Shown: positions 19,216-28,065, numbered from the stretch's first letter. The stretch is DNA of 64,000 nucleotides from Cupriavidus numazuensis (GCF_905397435.1 NZ_CAJPVI010000005.1:124001-188000); one strand, 5' to 3'. Numbers and translations are program-made. Notes: generated by a model from the sequence alone, not told the origin.

Positions 19216-19716
19216 ATGAGCCAGCCACTGAACCCGACTGTTGAAATCAAAGTACTCGATGCCCGCCTGAATGACTGGGGCCTGCCCGCCTACCAGAGCG
19301 ACATGGCCGCCGCCATCGACCTGCACGCCTGCGTCGATGCACCGGTGTCGATCGCGCCGGGTACGGCTGCGCAACTGGTGCCGGCCGGCATTGCCGTGCA
19401 TATGGGCAACCCGTACATGGCCGCGACCATCGTGCCGCGTTCGGGGCTCGGCCACAAGAAGGGACTCGTGCTCGGCAACTCGATCGGCGTGATCGATGCC
19501 GATTACCAGGGCCAGATCATGGTCAGCGTGTGGAACCGCAACGCGCCGGGTACCGAGCCGATCGTGATTCAGCCCGGCGAGCGCATCGCGCAGATGATGT
19601 TCGTGCCCGTGCTGCGCCCGGTGTTCACGACGGTTGAGGAATTCTCGGAAAGCAGCGAGCGCGGCGCCGGCGGTTTCGGCTCGACCGGCGTGCACCACGC
19701 CAAGGCCAGCGCCTGA
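19216..19716 (+). CDS. dut: Deoxyuridine 5'-triphosphate nucleotidohydrolase (dUTPase)
   Basis: Hydrolyses dUTP to dUMP and pyrophosphate, keeping uracil out of DNA and feeding thymidylate synthesis. It is a homotrimeric-type dUTPase of 166 residues. Conserved motifs in order are DMAAAIDL (motif 1), VPRSGLGHKKGL (motif 2), GVIDADYQGQI (motif 3), GERIAQMMF (motif 4) and the glycine-rich C-terminal arm RGAGGFGSTG (motif 5). Last gene of the coaBC-LLM-dut run. Confidence 0.96.
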   Translation: MSQPLNPTVEIKVLDARLNDWGLPAYQSDMAAAIDLHACVDAPVSIAPGTAAQLVPAGIAVHMGNPYMAATIVPRSGLGHKKGLVLGNSIGVIDADYQGQIMVSVWNRNAPGTEPIVIQPGERIAQMMFVPVLRPVFTTVEEFSESSERGAGGFGSTGVHHAKASA

Positions 19717-19736
19717 GCGCTGGCTGGCTTCAGCGC
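19717..19736. repeat. Hairpin directly after the dut stop
   Basis: GCGCTG/CAGCGC with an eight-base loop begins on the base after the dut TGA. It is followed almost at once by the larger palindrome at 19742. Confidence 0.4.
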
Positions 19737-19737
19737 A

Positions 19738-20586
19738 TCAACCCTGCTGTTCGAACAGCAGGGCCACACCTCCGGCGGCATCCGCCGGAATCAGCGTTTC
19801 ATGCGGGCCCAGGTCCTGTGCCGGAACGCCCGACGCGCGCCACAACTGGCGCGCCTCTGCCAGCGCATTCGTCCGCAGGCGGATTGCTGCATAGCCAGGC
19901 ACGCCACGCCGGATGTGCGACGTGCCGGTAGCGGCCGCCAGTGCCTGCGGCGTGCTGATGACCAGCGTGGCATCGTCGACCGCGAGACTGCAGATGTGGT
20001 CGCTGAGCTGGGTCATCTCGCCACCGGTCAGTTCGGCGTACGCGCGGCCCGCAGCATCCACGAGCGCTGGCGCGACCACCAGGAACATCGACGCAATCGC
20101 CTGCGCGCCATTGGCGTGGCGAATCCATTCCGGCCGCCAGAGCAGTTCGGGTGTACGGTGCTCGCAGACGAAGTAGCGCGCACCCGGCGCATCGTCGAGC
20201 GCCGTGACGCGGAACGTGGCGGCCTGTTCGCTGCCATCATCCAGCACCACGGGACGCGAGAACTCGATCGGGTCCGAGGTATGCCATCCGCCCTCGCGCA
20301 GGCGCGCTGCGGTGCCGAACGCATCGGCACTCTTGCATGACATGGCTGCGCAGCCGCCACCGCGTTGCTGGGCTTCCCAGTAATACTGCCGGCTCGGATT
20401 GGGCGCCGTGACATGCAGCAGCTCGATATAGTCGCGCGCGAGCATGATGCAGTGGTTCTGCGAACCGAGCGTATGGTAGCCGCGCGGCGTCAGCGTGAAG
20501 CCGAGCCGCCGCCAGGCTTGCGCGCCGGCGTCGAGATCGGGGCAGACCACGACGGCGTGGTCGAACATTTCGGCTTGGTTTGCCAT
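19738..20586 (-). CDS. Glyoxalase-like (VOC superfamily) protein
   Basis: 282-residue protein beginning MANQAEMFDHAVVVCPDLD, with a VOC/glyoxalase_3-like N-terminal half (FTLTPRGYHTLGSQNHCIML, IELLHV) and a second related half after about residue 150. It is probably a metal-dependent lyase, isomerase or dioxygenase-fold protein; the reaction is unknown. The ATG at 20586 overlaps the stop of the upstream solute-binding protein gene by one base (TGATG), so the two are coupled. That pairing suggests it acts on the compound the binding protein recognises. Confidence 0.75.
   Translation of the reverse strand: MANQAEMFDHAVVVCPDLDAGAQAWRRLGFTLTPRGYHTLGSQNHCIMLARDYIELLHVTAPNPSRQYYWEAQQRGGGCAAMSCKSADAFGTAARLREGGWHTSDPIEFSRPVVLDDGSEQAATFRVTALDDAPGARYFVCEHRTPELLWRPEWIRHANGAQAIASMFLVVAPALVDAAGRAYAELTGGEMTQLSDHICSLAVDDATLVISTPQALAAATGTSHIRRGVPGYAAIRLRTNALAEARQLWRASGVPAQDLGPHETLIPADAAGGVALLFEQQG
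19742..19763. repeat. 22-bp perfect palindrome at the convergent dut/VOC junction
   Basis: An exact inverted repeat of 22 bases (arm CCCTGCTGTTC) covers the last seven codons of the VOC gene. It can form a hairpin on either transcript and may serve as a shared 3' end; no T-run is present. Confidence 0.5.
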
Positions 20587-21605
20587 CACTCGAACTGGAT
20601 ATTGGCCTTGCGCGCCACGGCCTGCCACTTGTCGTGCTCGTGGCGCACGAGGTTGCCGAGTTCAGCGGGGCTGCCCCCGACAATTTCGAAACCCTGTGCC
20701 GCCAGCGCATCGACCACGCGCGTCTGGTGCAGTGATTCCACGAGTGCGTCATGGATCCGGCTCACAGTGGCAGGCGCCATGCCCGCCGGTCCGAACACGC
20801 CGATCCATGAATACGCTTCAAACCCGCGCACGCCCTGCTCCGCCACGGTCGGCACCTGCGGCAACTGCTTCAGGCGGCTGGTGCCTGTAACGCCGAGCAC
20901 CTTGATGGTCTTGGCCGCCACATGGGCCTGCACGGCCGCGTAGCTGCTGAAGAAGATGTCGACCTCGTTCGACAGCACCGCCTGTACGGCCGGGCCGCCG
21001 CCCTTGTAGGGCACGTGCAGCATGTGCACACCGGCTTCGGTCGCGAGTGCCTCGGCGGCGAGCTGGTTCAGGCTCCCGATGCCAGACGAGGCGTAGCGCA
21101 CGCCGTCATGCTTTGCCTTGGCAAGTGCGATCAGCTCGCGCACATTCGATGCCGGCAGGGCAGGATTGGCAGCGATCACCAGCGGGAAACGCACGAGCTG
21201 CGATATCGGCGTGAAGTCGCGGAAGGTGTCGTAGGGCAGCTGCTTGTAGGCAAACGGATTGATCGCGTGGGTGTCGAACGCCATCAGCAGCGTATTGCCG
21301 TCCGGCTTGGCCCGGGCCACCGAACTCGAGGCGAGCAGCCCACCCGCGCCCGGCTTGTTGTCGACCACGACCGTCTGACCCAGCAGGGATTTGAGGCCCG
21401 GCTGAAGCTGGCGGGCGACGATGTCGACGCTGCCACCCGGCGGGAACGGCAGGACCATCGCGATCGGACGGCCGTTCATGGGCGATTCAGCAGGCGCGCT
21501 GGCGGCAGTGGCAGCAACGGCTTGCACCGCGGACAGGGGCGTGGCGGCCAGCGGCAGCGCTTTGAGCAGCATGCGGCGCAGCCGCGTGCGATCGGGACGG
21601 GACAT
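20586..21605 (-). CDS. Bug/TctC-family tripartite tricarboxylate transporter binding protein
   Basis: Periplasmic solute-binding protein of the large Burkholderiales Bug family, 339 residues. It has a Tat-like or Sec signal: a basic start MSRPDRTRLRRMLLKALP followed by a hydrophobic stretch ending near AVAATAASA. Mature signatures are RPIAMVLPFPPGGSVDIVAR, LLGQTVVVDNKPGAGG and GTSRLKQLPQVPTVAE. No membrane subunits (TctA/B) are nearby, the norm for Bug proteins, so its ligand (often a carboxylate) cannot be told. It overlaps the downstream VOC gene by one base. The clpA terminator lies only about 20 bases before its start codon. Confidence 0.88.
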   Translation of the reverse strand: MSRPDRTRLRRMLLKALPLAATPLSAVQAVAATAASAPAESPMNGRPIAMVLPFPPGGSVDIVARQLQPGLKSLLGQTVVVDNKPGAGGLLASSSVARAKPDGNTLLMAFDTHAINPFAYKQLPYDTFRDFTPISQLVRFPLVIAANPALPASNVRELIALAKAKHDGVRYASSGIGSLNQLAAEALATEAGVHMLHVPYKGGGPAVQAVLSNEVDIFFSSYAAVQAHVAAKTIKVLGVTGTSRLKQLPQVPTVAEQGVRGFEAYSWIGVFGPAGMAPATVSRIHDALVESLHQTRVVDALAAQGFEIVGGSPAELGNLVRHEHDKWQAVARKANIQFE

Positions 21606-21624
21606 CGGTCTTTCAGGAAGGGGA

Positions 21625-21654
21625 CAAAAACAAAGGGCGGCATTTCTGCCGCCC
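21625..21654 (-). terminator. Rho-independent terminator of clpS-clpA
   Basis: GGGCGGCA/TGCCGCCC with a GAAA tetraloop is followed on the minus strand by TTTGTTTTTG. It lies 55 bases after the clpA stop and ends about 20 bases before the start of the next gene on the same strand. Confidence 0.9.
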
Positions 21655-21708
21655 CTGTATTTTGCCCGAGGATGGCCGCAATTGCAGACAATGACCTCGT
21701 GCGCCTGC

Positions 21709-24006
21709 TCAGGCCTCCGCGCGCTGCTCGCTTTCCGGTGCCTCCGGCGGTTCCGGATCGGCCTCGGAGAAGTCCAGCTTGATCTGGTCCTGCTCGTCGA
21801 GATCGACCACGACCTTGCCACCGGACACCAGCTTGCCGAACAGCAGTTCGTCGGCCAGTGCCTTGCGGATCATGTCCTGGATCAGGCGCTGCATCGGGCG
21901 TGCGCCCATCAGCGGGTCGAAGCCCTTGTGTGCCAGGAACTTGCGCAGTTTCTCGGTGAAGCTGGCTTCCACCTTCTTCTCGTGCAGCTGCTCTTCCAGC
22001 TGCATCAGGAACTTGTCCACCACGCGCAGGATGATCTCCTCGTCCAGCGAGCGGAAGCTGATGGTGGCATCCAGCCGGTTGCGGAACTCCGGCGTGAACA
22101 TGCGCTTGATGTCGGCCATCTCGTCGCCCTGCTGGCGCGACGTCGTGAAACCGATGGTGGCGCGGTTCATGGTCTCCGCCCCCGCGTTCGTGGTCATGAT
22201 GATGATCACGTTGCGGAAGTCGGCGCGCCGGCCGTTGTTATCGGTCAGCGATCCATGGTCCATCACCTGCAGCAGGATATTGAAGATATCCGGATGCGCC
22301 TTCTCGATTTCATCGAGCAGCAGCACGCAGTGCGGCTTCTTGGTGACGGCCTCGGTCAGCAGGCCGCCCTGGTCGAACCCGACGTATCCCGGCGGCGCAC
22401 CGATCAGGCGGCTCACCGCATGGCGCTCCATGTACTCGGACATGTCGAAGCGCAGCAACTCGATGCCCATGATGAACGCGAGCTGCTTGGCGACTTCGGT
22501 CTTGCCCACGCCCGTGGGACCCGAGAACAGGAACGAGCCGATCGGCTTGTCGGTCTTGCCCAGCCCCGCGCGCGACATCTTGATGGCGGACGCCAGCGCT
22601 TCGATGGCCGGATCCTGGCCGAACACCACCGACTTCAGGTCGCGTTCCAGCGTCTGCAGCTTGCTGCGGTCGTCCTGGTTCACGCTCTGCGGCGGGATGC
22701 GCGCAATGCGCGAGACGATGTCCTCGATCTCGCTCTTGCCGATGGTCTTCTTCTGCTTCGACTTCGGCAGGATGCGCTGCGCCGCGCCGGCTTCGTCGAT
22801 CACGTCGATCGCCTTGTCAGGCAGGTGACGGTCGGTGATGAAGCGCGCCGACAGTTCGGCCGCCGCGGTCAGCGCGGAAGACGCGTACTTGACGCCATGG
22901 TGTTCCTCGAAGCGCGACTTCAGTCCGCGCAGGATCTGCACGGTCTGGTCGACCGACGGTTCGACCACGTCGATCTTCTGGAAGCGCCGCGACAGCGCCG
23001 CGTCCTTCTCGAAGATGCCACGGTATTCGGTGAACGTGGTTGCGCCGATGCACTTGAGCTGGCCCGACGACAGCGCCGGCTTGAGCAGGTTGCTCGCGTC
23101 CAGCGTGCCGCCCGACGCGGCGCCTGCGCCGATCAGCGTGTGGATCTCGTCGATGAACAGGATCGCGTTCGGGTTGTCCTTGAGCGACTTCAGCACACCC
23201 TTGAGGCGCTGCTCGAAATCACCACGATACTTGGTGCCGGCCAGCAGCGCGCCCATGTCGAGCGAGTAGACGGTCGCCTTCTCGAGGATGTCGGGCACCT
23301 CGTTCTTGGTGATGCGCCAGGCCAGGCCTTCCGCGATCGCAGTCTTGCCGACGCCGGCTTCGCCGACCAGCAGCGGGTTGTTCTTGCGCCGGCGGCACAG
23401 CACCTGCACCACGCGCTCGACTTCGCTCTCGCGGCCGATCAGCGGATCGATCTTGCCGGCCTTGGCCAGCGCGTTCAGGTTCTGGGTGTACTGCTCGAGC
23501 GGGCTTTCCTTGCCGTCGCCGCCCTCGCCTTCACCGGTGCCGTCGCCGTGCTTGGCCGGCTCCGACTGATCCTTGCGGATGCCGTGGCTGATGAAGTTGA
23601 CGACGTCCAGGCGCGTCACGCCCTGCTGCTGCAGGTAGTAGACGGCATGGGAGTCCTTCTCGCCGAAGATCGCGACCAGCACATTGGCGCCCGTCACTTC
23701 CTTCTTGCCGTTGGAAGTCGACTGCACGTGCATGATCGCGCGCTGGATCACACGCTGGAAACCGAGCGTGGGCTGGGTATCGACTTCGTCGGTACCAGGC
23801 ACCACCGGCGTGTTGTCAGCGATGAAATTCTTCAGGCTCGTGCGCAAGTCCTCGATATTGGCCGCGCAGGCGCGCAAGACCTCGGCCGCCGTCGGGTTGT
23901 CGAGCAACGCGAGCAGCAGGTGCTCCACGGTAATGAACTCGTGGCGTGCCTGCCGGGCCTCAACGAACGCCATGTGCAGGCTCACTTCCAATTCTTGCGC
24001 AATCAT
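21709..24006 (-). CDS. clpA: ATP-dependent Clp protease ATP-binding subunit ClpA
   Basis: AAA+ unfoldase that feeds substrates to ClpP, 765 residues. Domain order: N-terminal repeat domain ([14 protein letters not shown] to about 140), an acidic Gly-rich linker (about 145-170), the first AAA module with Walker A GEAGVGKT (215-222), and the second with Walker A GPTGVGKT (about 494-501) and a C-terminal [19 protein letters not shown] segment. No ClpB-type coiled-coil insertion is present, which separates it from ClpB. The ATG at 24006 overlaps the stop of clpS by four bases. Confidence 0.97.
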
Positions 24007-24329
24007 GCTTCCTCCATCACGCACTGCAAGGGGTGCCCCGCCTGCCGCGCGTGCGTTGACACCAGCTCGACCTTTGTCGCAGCGATATCTCTGGTGTAGA
24101 TACCGCAGACGCCCTTACCTTCCCGATGAACCGTGAGCATGATCTGCGTCGCGGTTTCCCGGTCCCTGCTGAAATACTGTTGCAGGATCATGACTACAAA
24201 CTCCATCGGAGTGTAGTCGTCATTGAGCAGCACCACTTTGTACATAGCGGGAGGTTTGAGCTGCTGCTCTTTCCGCTCCAGAATGGTGCCTGCTTCGCGT
24301 TGTGGGACATTCGCCAGCCGTGTAGCCAT
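24003..24329 (-). CDS. clpS: ATP-dependent Clp protease adaptor ClpS
   Basis: Adaptor that binds N-degron substrates and delivers them to ClpA. It is 108 residues: a flexible N-terminal tail of about 27 residues, then the conserved core [17 protein letters not shown] with the ligand-pocket Asn-Asp-Asp, and THREGKG-like [10 protein letters not shown]. Co-transcribed with clpA (ATGA overlap). A TAGAAT box six bases before the ATG with TTGCAG 16 bases further up suggests a promoter giving an mRNA that starts at or next to the start codon. Confidence 0.96.
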
Positions 24330-24335
24330 GGCTTT

Positions 24336-24363
24336 ATTCTAACCCTTACTCGCAACTCTGCAA
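24336..24363 (-). promoter_or_regulatory. Candidate promoter of clpS-clpA
   Basis: On the minus strand TTGCAG (24363-24358), a 16-base spacer and TAGAAT (24341-24336), then six bases to the clpS ATG at 24329. Confidence 0.5.
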
Positions 24364-24580
24364 TTTGGGGAACAGTTGCAGGATTCAAGAGCCGTGCCAC
24401 CTGTTTCCACCTGCTTCCCCGACGTTTAAGAAGCGCCAAAGGCACTGCAATGCACGCGGCTGGTGCACATGTGCAGGCTACCGCTGGCGCGCTCTGCACT
24501 ACCGTGCGCACCCCCACACGGTACCATCTGCCGCCGTCCCATTCCCGCCACACCCTGCCGGCAGTGGGGAATCCGCCAAC

Positions 24581-24609
24581 TTGACAGTAGAGGGGTTTGC
24601 CAGAAAAAT
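24581..24609 (+). promoter_or_regulatory. Candidate promoter of the cold-shock gene
   Basis: Consensus TTGACA at 24581-24586, a 17-base spacer and AAAAAT at 24604-24609. If used, the transcript would have a leader of about 250 bases, long as in E. coli cspA. Confidence 0.45.
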
Positions 24610-24704
24610 CGGCCGCACACCCGGTTCAGGCCCGCGAGCCAAGCAAAAAGGCCACACTGGGTGATCCGTGAGCAGGGAGGCCCACGAAACCAGTGGCGGC
24701 ATTC

Positions 24705-24722
24705 CCGGCAGGCAACTGCCGG
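24705..24722 (+). repeat. Hairpin in the presumed cold-shock leader
   Basis: CCGGCAG/CTGCCGG, a perfect seven-base stem with a GCAA tetraloop, lies about 140 bases before the start codon of the cold-shock gene. Confidence 0.45.
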
Positions 24723-24864
24723 ATCCGTCGCCGCGCGATACATCATGCCGCGTCATTGCCGACCGCATCCGAAAGGAAGCGGCCGCCATGGCGCCGCAGC
24801 GCTTGTCATCCGGCTGGCCGCAGGCATCCCCGCTTTGAAATCTGCAATTTCGTTGGGGGAGTAT

Positions 24865-25074
24865 ATGGCAAGCGGTATCGTCAAATGGTTCAATGACGCC
24901 AAGGGCTTCGGGTTCATCAAGCCGGACGAAGGCGAAGAAGAACTGTTTGCGCACTTTTCGGCTATCCAGATGGCGGGCTTCAAGACGCTCAAGGAAGGTC
25001 AGCGCGTCTCGTTCGAGGTCGTGCAAGGCCCCAAGGGCAAGCAAGCTACGAACATCCAGGACGCCTCGGCCTGA
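24865..25074 (+). CDS. Cold-shock domain protein (CspA family)
   Basis: 69-residue nucleic-acid-binding protein of one cold-shock domain, expected to act as an RNA chaperone. Both RNA-binding motifs are visible: RNP1 KGFGFI (13-18) and RNP2-like LFAHFS (27-32). The start begins [12 protein letters not shown], as in the family, and follows a strong GGGGGAG. The long upstream leader and its hairpin hint at post-transcriptional control by temperature. Whether this copy is cold-induced cannot be told from sequence. Confidence 0.93.
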   Translation: MASGIVKWFNDAKGFGFIKPDEGEEELFAHFSAIQMAGFKTLKEGQRVSFEVVQGPKGKQATNIQDASA

Positions 25075-25235
25075 AGTGCGCCGCGACCGCACCCGGGCCG
25101 ACAGAGCTCCGGGGTGGTCACCAAGGATGCGGGGGGAACTCCCCCGGAACGGGATCCGCGCAAGGTCGTGCCGCCGCCCTCAGGGCAGCGGCGGTGCCAT
25201 GGCACGGACCTCAGCTGCACGCTACCGCATCCGAC

Positions 25236-25263
25236 AGAAAGCCCGGCTTCGTGCCGGGCTTTC
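25236..25263. terminator. Terminator after the cold-shock gene
   Basis: AGAAAGCCCGGC/GCCGGGCTTTCT with a UUCG-type loop lies between the convergent cold-shock and VOC genes and is symmetrical enough to act in both directions. The T-rich tail is short. Confidence 0.75.
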
Positions 25264-25293
25264 TGCATTTCGTACCGGTGATGACGGGGCAGA

Positions 25294-25755
25294 TCAGGCC
25301 CAGCCCTCGATCTTCAGCCCGCTGGCCTGCTCGGCCTCTTCCCGGCTGACCTTTCGCACGGTCTGGCCGAAGGTCCAGACATGGCCTTCCGGATCGCGGG
25401 CGGTATAGACGCGATCGCCGTAGAACTGGTCCTCCGGCTCACGGATGATCACCGCGCCGGCAGCCCGCGCGCGCTCGCAATGCGCATCGAGCCCGTCCTG
25501 AAGGTGGACATGGATCGACTGCGTGTTCTTGCCGTTCACGCTGGCGGGGCTCGCCGTGAAATCAGCCCATTCGCTGCCCACCATCAGGTAGCTGTCCCCG
25601 AAACGCATCTCGGCATGGGCGAGTTTGCCCTGATCGTCGGTGATGACCATGGTGCGCGTGAAGCCGAACGCCTGTTCCAGCCAGTCCAGCGCGCCCCGCG
25701 GCTCCTTGTAGAACACTGCCGCGCCGAGTGCGGCACGGCGAAACGGGTCTTCCAT
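25294..25755 (-). CDS. VOC-family (glyoxalase/bleomycin-resistance-like) protein
   Basis: Single VOC-fold protein of 153 residues resembling PhnB-like members: ALDWLEQAFGF, HAEMRFGDSYLMVG, SIHVHLQDGLDAHCERARAAGA and VYTARDPEGHVWTFGQ. It is likely to form a dimer. Reaction unknown. I start it at 25755 (MEDPFRRAALG) because AAGGAG lies seven bases upstream; the frame is open nine codons further. It stands alone between the cold-shock gene and icd. Confidence 0.8.
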   Translation of the reverse strand: MEDPFRRAALGAAVFYKEPRGALDWLEQAFGFTRTMVITDDQGKLAHAEMRFGDSYLMVGSEWADFTASPASVNGKNTQSIHVHLQDGLDAHCERARAAGAVIIREPEDQFYGDRVYTARDPEGHVWTFGQTVRKVSREEAEQASGLKIEGWA

Positions 25756-25817
25756 CTGTCGGCTCCTTGCAATGTCGGACACCCTGACGTTCTAGGCAGC
25801 CAGCGTCGCGCAGGCAA

Positions 25818-25853
25818 GAAAAAACCCCGGCAGCCTCATGGCTTACCGGGGTT
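25818..25853 (-). terminator. Rho-independent terminator of icd
   Basis: AACCCCGGTAAGCC pairs with GGCTGCCGGGGTT (one mismatch) and is followed on the minus strand by TTTTCTT, 38 bases after the icd stop. Confidence 0.88.
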
Positions 25854-25890
25854 CTGACGTGCTGCGCCCGCGTACGGGCGCCGGGCGGGA

Positions 25891-27141
25891 TCACATGTTT
25901 TCGATCATTACCTGACCAAAACCCGAGCACGACACCTGGGTCGCGCCTTCCAGCAGGCGGGCGAAGTCGTACGTGACCTTCTTCGACAGGATCGACTTTT
26001 CCATCGAGGCGATGATCAGGTCAGCCGCTTCGGTCCAGCCCATGTGGCGCAGCATCATTTCGGCCGACAGGATTTCCGAACCCGGGTTCACGTAGTCCTT
26101 ACCGGCGTATTTCGGCGCCGTGCCATGGGTGGCTTCGAACATGGCCACGGAGTCGGACAGGTTCGCACCGGGGGCGATGCCGATGCCACCGACCTGCGCC
26201 GCCAGCGCATCGGAGACATAGTCGCCGTTCAGGTTCAGCGTGGCGATCACCGAATACTCCGCCGGGCGCAGCAGGATCTGCTGCAGGAAGGCGTCGGCGA
26301 TGGCGTCCTTGATGACGATGTCGCGGCCGGTCTTCGGGTTCTTGAACTTGCACCACGGGCCGCCGTCGACCAGCTCGGCACCGAATTCCTTCTGGGCCAG
26401 CTCATAGCCCCAGTCACGGAAACCGCCTTCCGTGAACTTCATGATGTTGCCCTTGTGCACCAGCGTCACCGACGGCTTGTCATTGTCGATCGCGTACTGG
26501 ATCGCCTTGCGCACCAGGCGCTGGGTGCCCTGCTTGGACACGGGCTTGACGCCGATGCCCGAGGTTTCCGGGAAACGGATCTTCTTCACGCCCATTTCGT
26601 TCTGCAGGAAGGCGATCAGCTTCTGGGCCTGCGGGCTTTCGGCTTCCCATTCGATGCCGGCGTAGATGTCTTCGGAGTTCTCGCGGAAGATGACCATATC
26701 GGTCTTTTCCGGCTCGCGCACCGGCGATGGCACGCCCTTGAAATAGCGCACCGGGCGCAGGCACACATACAAGTCGAGCTGCTGGCGCAGCGCCACGTTC
26801 AGCGAGCGGATGCCGCCACCGACCGGCGTGGTCAGCGGGCCCTTGATCGAGACGACGTATTCCTTGAGCACGTCCAGGGTTTCGTCAGGCAGCCACACGT
26901 CCGGGCCGTAGACCTTGGTGGACTTCTCGCCGGCGTAGATCTCCATCCACGAGATCTTGCGCTTGCCGCCGTAAGCCTTTTCCACCGCGGCATCCACCAC
27001 CTTGATCATCACCGGCGTGATATCGAGGCCCGTACCATCGCCCTCAATGTAGGGAATGATCGGAGTGTCCGGGACATTCAGCGAGAAATCCTGGTTGACC
27101 GTGATCTTCTCGCCGGCCGGGACCTTGATGTGTTGGTACAT
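25891..27141 (-). CDS. icd: Isocitrate dehydrogenase (NADP+)
   Basis: TCA-cycle enzyme converting isocitrate to 2-oxoglutarate with CO2 release. It is 416 residues, the dimeric E. coli-like type. Seen are the N-terminal [14 protein letters not shown], the isocitrate-binding segment [18 protein letters not shown], the YAGIEW region and the catalytic/metal-binding [18 protein letters not shown], then [12 protein letters not shown] near the nucleotide site. Expressed alone, with its own terminator. A 12-base perfect palindrome TCTTATATAAGA lies 141 bases upstream. Confidence 0.97.
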   Translation of the reverse strand: MYQHIKVPAGEKITVNQDFSLNVPDTPIIPYIEGDGTGLDITPVMIKVVDAAVEKAYGGKRKISWMEIYAGEKSTKVYGPDVWLPDETLDVLKEYVVSIKGPLTTPVGGGIRSLNVALRQQLDLYVCLRPVRYFKGVPSPVREPEKTDMVIFRENSEDIYAGIEWEAESPQAQKLIAFLQNEMGVKKIRFPETSGIGVKPVSKQGTQRLVRKAIQYAIDNDKPSVTLVHKGNIMKFTEGGFRDWGYELAQKEFGAELVDGGPWCKFKNPKTGRDIVIKDAIADAFLQQILLRPAEYSVIATLNLNGDYVSDALAAQVGGIGIAPGANLSDSVAMFEATHGTAPKYAGKDYVNPGSEILSAEMMLRHMGWTEAADLIIASMEKSILSKKVTYDFARLLEGATQVSCSGFGQVMIENM

Positions 27142-27281
27142 GACGTCTCCAGTACGGAACGGTTAAGACGGCTACCCGGTACACGACCCGGCAGCGAAAT
27201 ATGGGAGGTGTAGCGAAAGCATTGTAGCCGGGCACCCCGGCTCGCCTGCACTGCGCCGCACCAATCCGGTCTTGCCTACAG

Positions 27282-27293
27282 TCTTATATAAGA
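27282..27293. promoter_or_regulatory. AT-rich perfect palindrome upstream of icd (copy 1 of 2)
   Basis: TCTTATATAAGA, flanked by G and C so that the symmetry extends to 14 bases (GTCTTATATAAGAC). It lies between divergent icd and the pseudouridine synthase gene. The same 12-mer recurs at 32231. Probable operator of an unidentified regulator. Confidence 0.5.
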
Positions 27294-27405
27294 CACAAGA
27301 CCGGTTTCATATTATGCAGCAATTTTTCGTGATCTGCCATTCCGCCAAGCCGCACCAGCCAAGGAAAGCGGGCGATTTCCCCCGTCTGCGGCATACTGCT
27401 GCCCC

Positions 27406-28065
27406 ATGACGCTAATTGCCCTGAACAAGCCCTTTGGCACGATGAGCCAGTTTTCCGAGCATCCCTCGCGCCCGACACTGGCCGAGTGGATCGTAACGCC
27501 TGGCGTGTACCCCGCCGGCCGCCTCGACGCCGACAGCGAAGGCCTGCTGCTGCTGACCGATGACGGCGGCCTGCAGGCGCGCATTGCCGATCCGCGGCAC
27601 AAGCTCGCCAAGACCTACTTCGCGCAGGTCGAGGGGATCCCCGACGAGGCCGCGCTGGCGCGCCTGCGGCAGGGCGTCGACCTCGGCGATTTCCAGACCT
27701 TGCCGGCCAAGGTGCGCGCGGTCGAAGCGCCGTCCTGGCTCTGGCCCCGGAACCCGCCGGTGCGCTATCGCGCCGCGATTCCGACCAGTTGGCTGGAACT
27801 GCAGATCCGCGAAGGCAAGAACCGCCAGGTGCGCCGCATGACGGCGGCCGTCGGCTTCCCGACCCTACGCCTGGTGCGCGCCACCATCGGGCGGCTGGAT
27901 TTACGTGAACTGGGCCTGCAGCCCGGACAGTCATGCGTCGTGGAGCCGGACCGACTGGGCCTGCCACCGGCTCGCGCCCCGCGCCCGGAGCCGCGCAATC
28001 TAGGATCAGGCAACGCCGGTACACGCGGCACCGGCAGCAAGGGCCGAGTGCGTTACAAAAACTAA
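27406..28065 (+). CDS. RsuA/RluE-family rRNA pseudouridine synthase
   Basis: 219-residue pseudouridine synthase, closest in style to RluE (23S rRNA). The catalytic motif is [19 protein letters not shown] (the Asp of GRLD), followed by KTYFAQVEG and [15 protein letters not shown]. There is no N-terminal S4 domain, which fits RluE rather than RsuA/RluB. The basic C-terminal tail (about 185-219) is low in complexity. A -10-like CATACT lies eight bases before the ATG, with no Shine-Dalgarno sequence. Confidence 0.87.
   Translation: MTLIALNKPFGTMSQFSEHPSRPTLAEWIVTPGVYPAGRLDADSEGLLLLTDDGGLQARIADPRHKLAKTYFAQVEGIPDEAALARLRQGVDLGDFQTLPAKVRAVEAPSWLWPRNPPVRYRAAIPTSWLELQIREGKNRQVRRMTAAVGFPTLRLVRATIGRLDLRELGLQPGQSCVVEPDRLGLPPARAPRPEPRNLGSGNAGTRGTGSKGRVRYKN

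Larger units (their letters stand above)
24330..24864. other. Long divergent region between clpS and the cold-shock gene
   Basis: 535 bases with no credible gene. The left edge holds the clpS promoter. The right part appears to be the long untranslated leader of the cold-shock gene, with a TTGACA at 24581 and a stable hairpin at 24705-24722. The open frames running through it have no family resemblance. Confidence 0.5.

Noticed and set aside
21421..24099. An open frame of almost 900 codons antisense to clpA
   Set aside because: It mirrors the clpA reading frame in a GC-rich genome, has no family resemblance and no ribosome binding site. ClpA on the other strand is unmistakable.
24463..25074. 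A 203-codon reading of the cold-shock gene
   Set aside because: Only the last 69 codons are the cold-shock domain; the strong GGGGGAG and family start are at 24865, and the upstream part is random in composition.
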